A DNA stretch of 64,000 nt from Sphagnum compactum. Lineage: Eukaryota; Bryophyta; Sphagnopsida; Sphagnales. Where the stretch lies: positions 10,970,271 to 11,034,270 of the forward strand of contig OZ234499.1 in NCBI GenBank assembly GCA_965153455.1, read 5' to 3'. Positions within the stretch are counted from its first letter, which is position 1; the number at the start of each line of letters is the position of its first letter. The translations under genes were made by a program, and so were the position numbers. Positions 63,961 through 64,000 of this stretch are shown here, piece by piece. The notes below the pieces were generated by a model that saw only the letters and a list, made by a program, of their open reading frames with translations, did no database searches and was not told the origin of the DNA.

Positions 63961-64000
63961 TTAACTAATTTACCATACTTAGGCATTCAAAATATAGTTT

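Overview
This is nuclear DNA of a land plant. The evidence is two intron-bearing plant genes, degenerate TTTAGGG-type telomere-like motifs, a plant-type Ty3/gypsy retrotransposon, a PIF/Harbinger transposon and several MITE-like elements in very AT-rich intergenic DNA. The species cannot be fixed from the window. A seed-free plant or a gymnosperm is possible, but this is only a guess from the AT-rich, TE-dense landscape. No tRNA, rRNA, CRISPR array or bacterial feature was seen.

Only two genes look intact. (1) A minus-strand GNAT acetyltransferase of the plant NSI/SNAT type (GNAT2-like; plastid location expected from the family) lies at 21,505-23,763, with seven exons that join in one frame to about 310 residues. 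(2) A plus-strand DOMON plus cytochrome b561 membrane protein lies at 51,556-54,395, with four exons and 396 residues, carrying all four b561 haem histidines. Both sit in islands of higher GC. They share no obvious pathway.

The rest is repeats and decayed mobile DNA. 1-21,500: gene-free, with a pair of about 350-bp direct repeats, a perfect 28-bp hairpin, CCTA/CTAG-rich tracts, a 60-bp tandem duplication, and two copies of one MITE family in opposite orientation. 23,764-26,900: GC-richer DNA upstream of the acetyltransferase with no recognisable gene. 27,600-28,450: decayed coding remnants, gag-like at best. 29,290-36,900: a broken minus-strand Ty3/gypsy element with gag, protease, RT, RNase H and integrase. 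Two insertions interrupt it: an 804-bp terminal-inverted-repeat element in the RT lead-in, and a fragment of an alcohol dehydrogenase-like gene, introns included, in the integrase. 37,000-49,300: gene-free, with a TTA-flanked Tourist-like MITE, several foldback elements, and a 134-nt near-perfect hairpin. 55,700-64,000: a decayed PIF/Harbinger element with a MYB-like ORF and a DDE transposase arranged tail to tail, plus a second 805-bp element with the same terminal repeats and a 6-bp target duplication.

The observations most worth a second look are: the TIR family with 6-bp target duplications, the alcohol dehydrogenase fragment caught in the integrase, the partial duplication in intron 3 of the b561 gene that creates a decoy copy of the start of exon 4, the probable GC-AG intron in the acetyltransferase, and the hairpins at 6,135 and 47,712.
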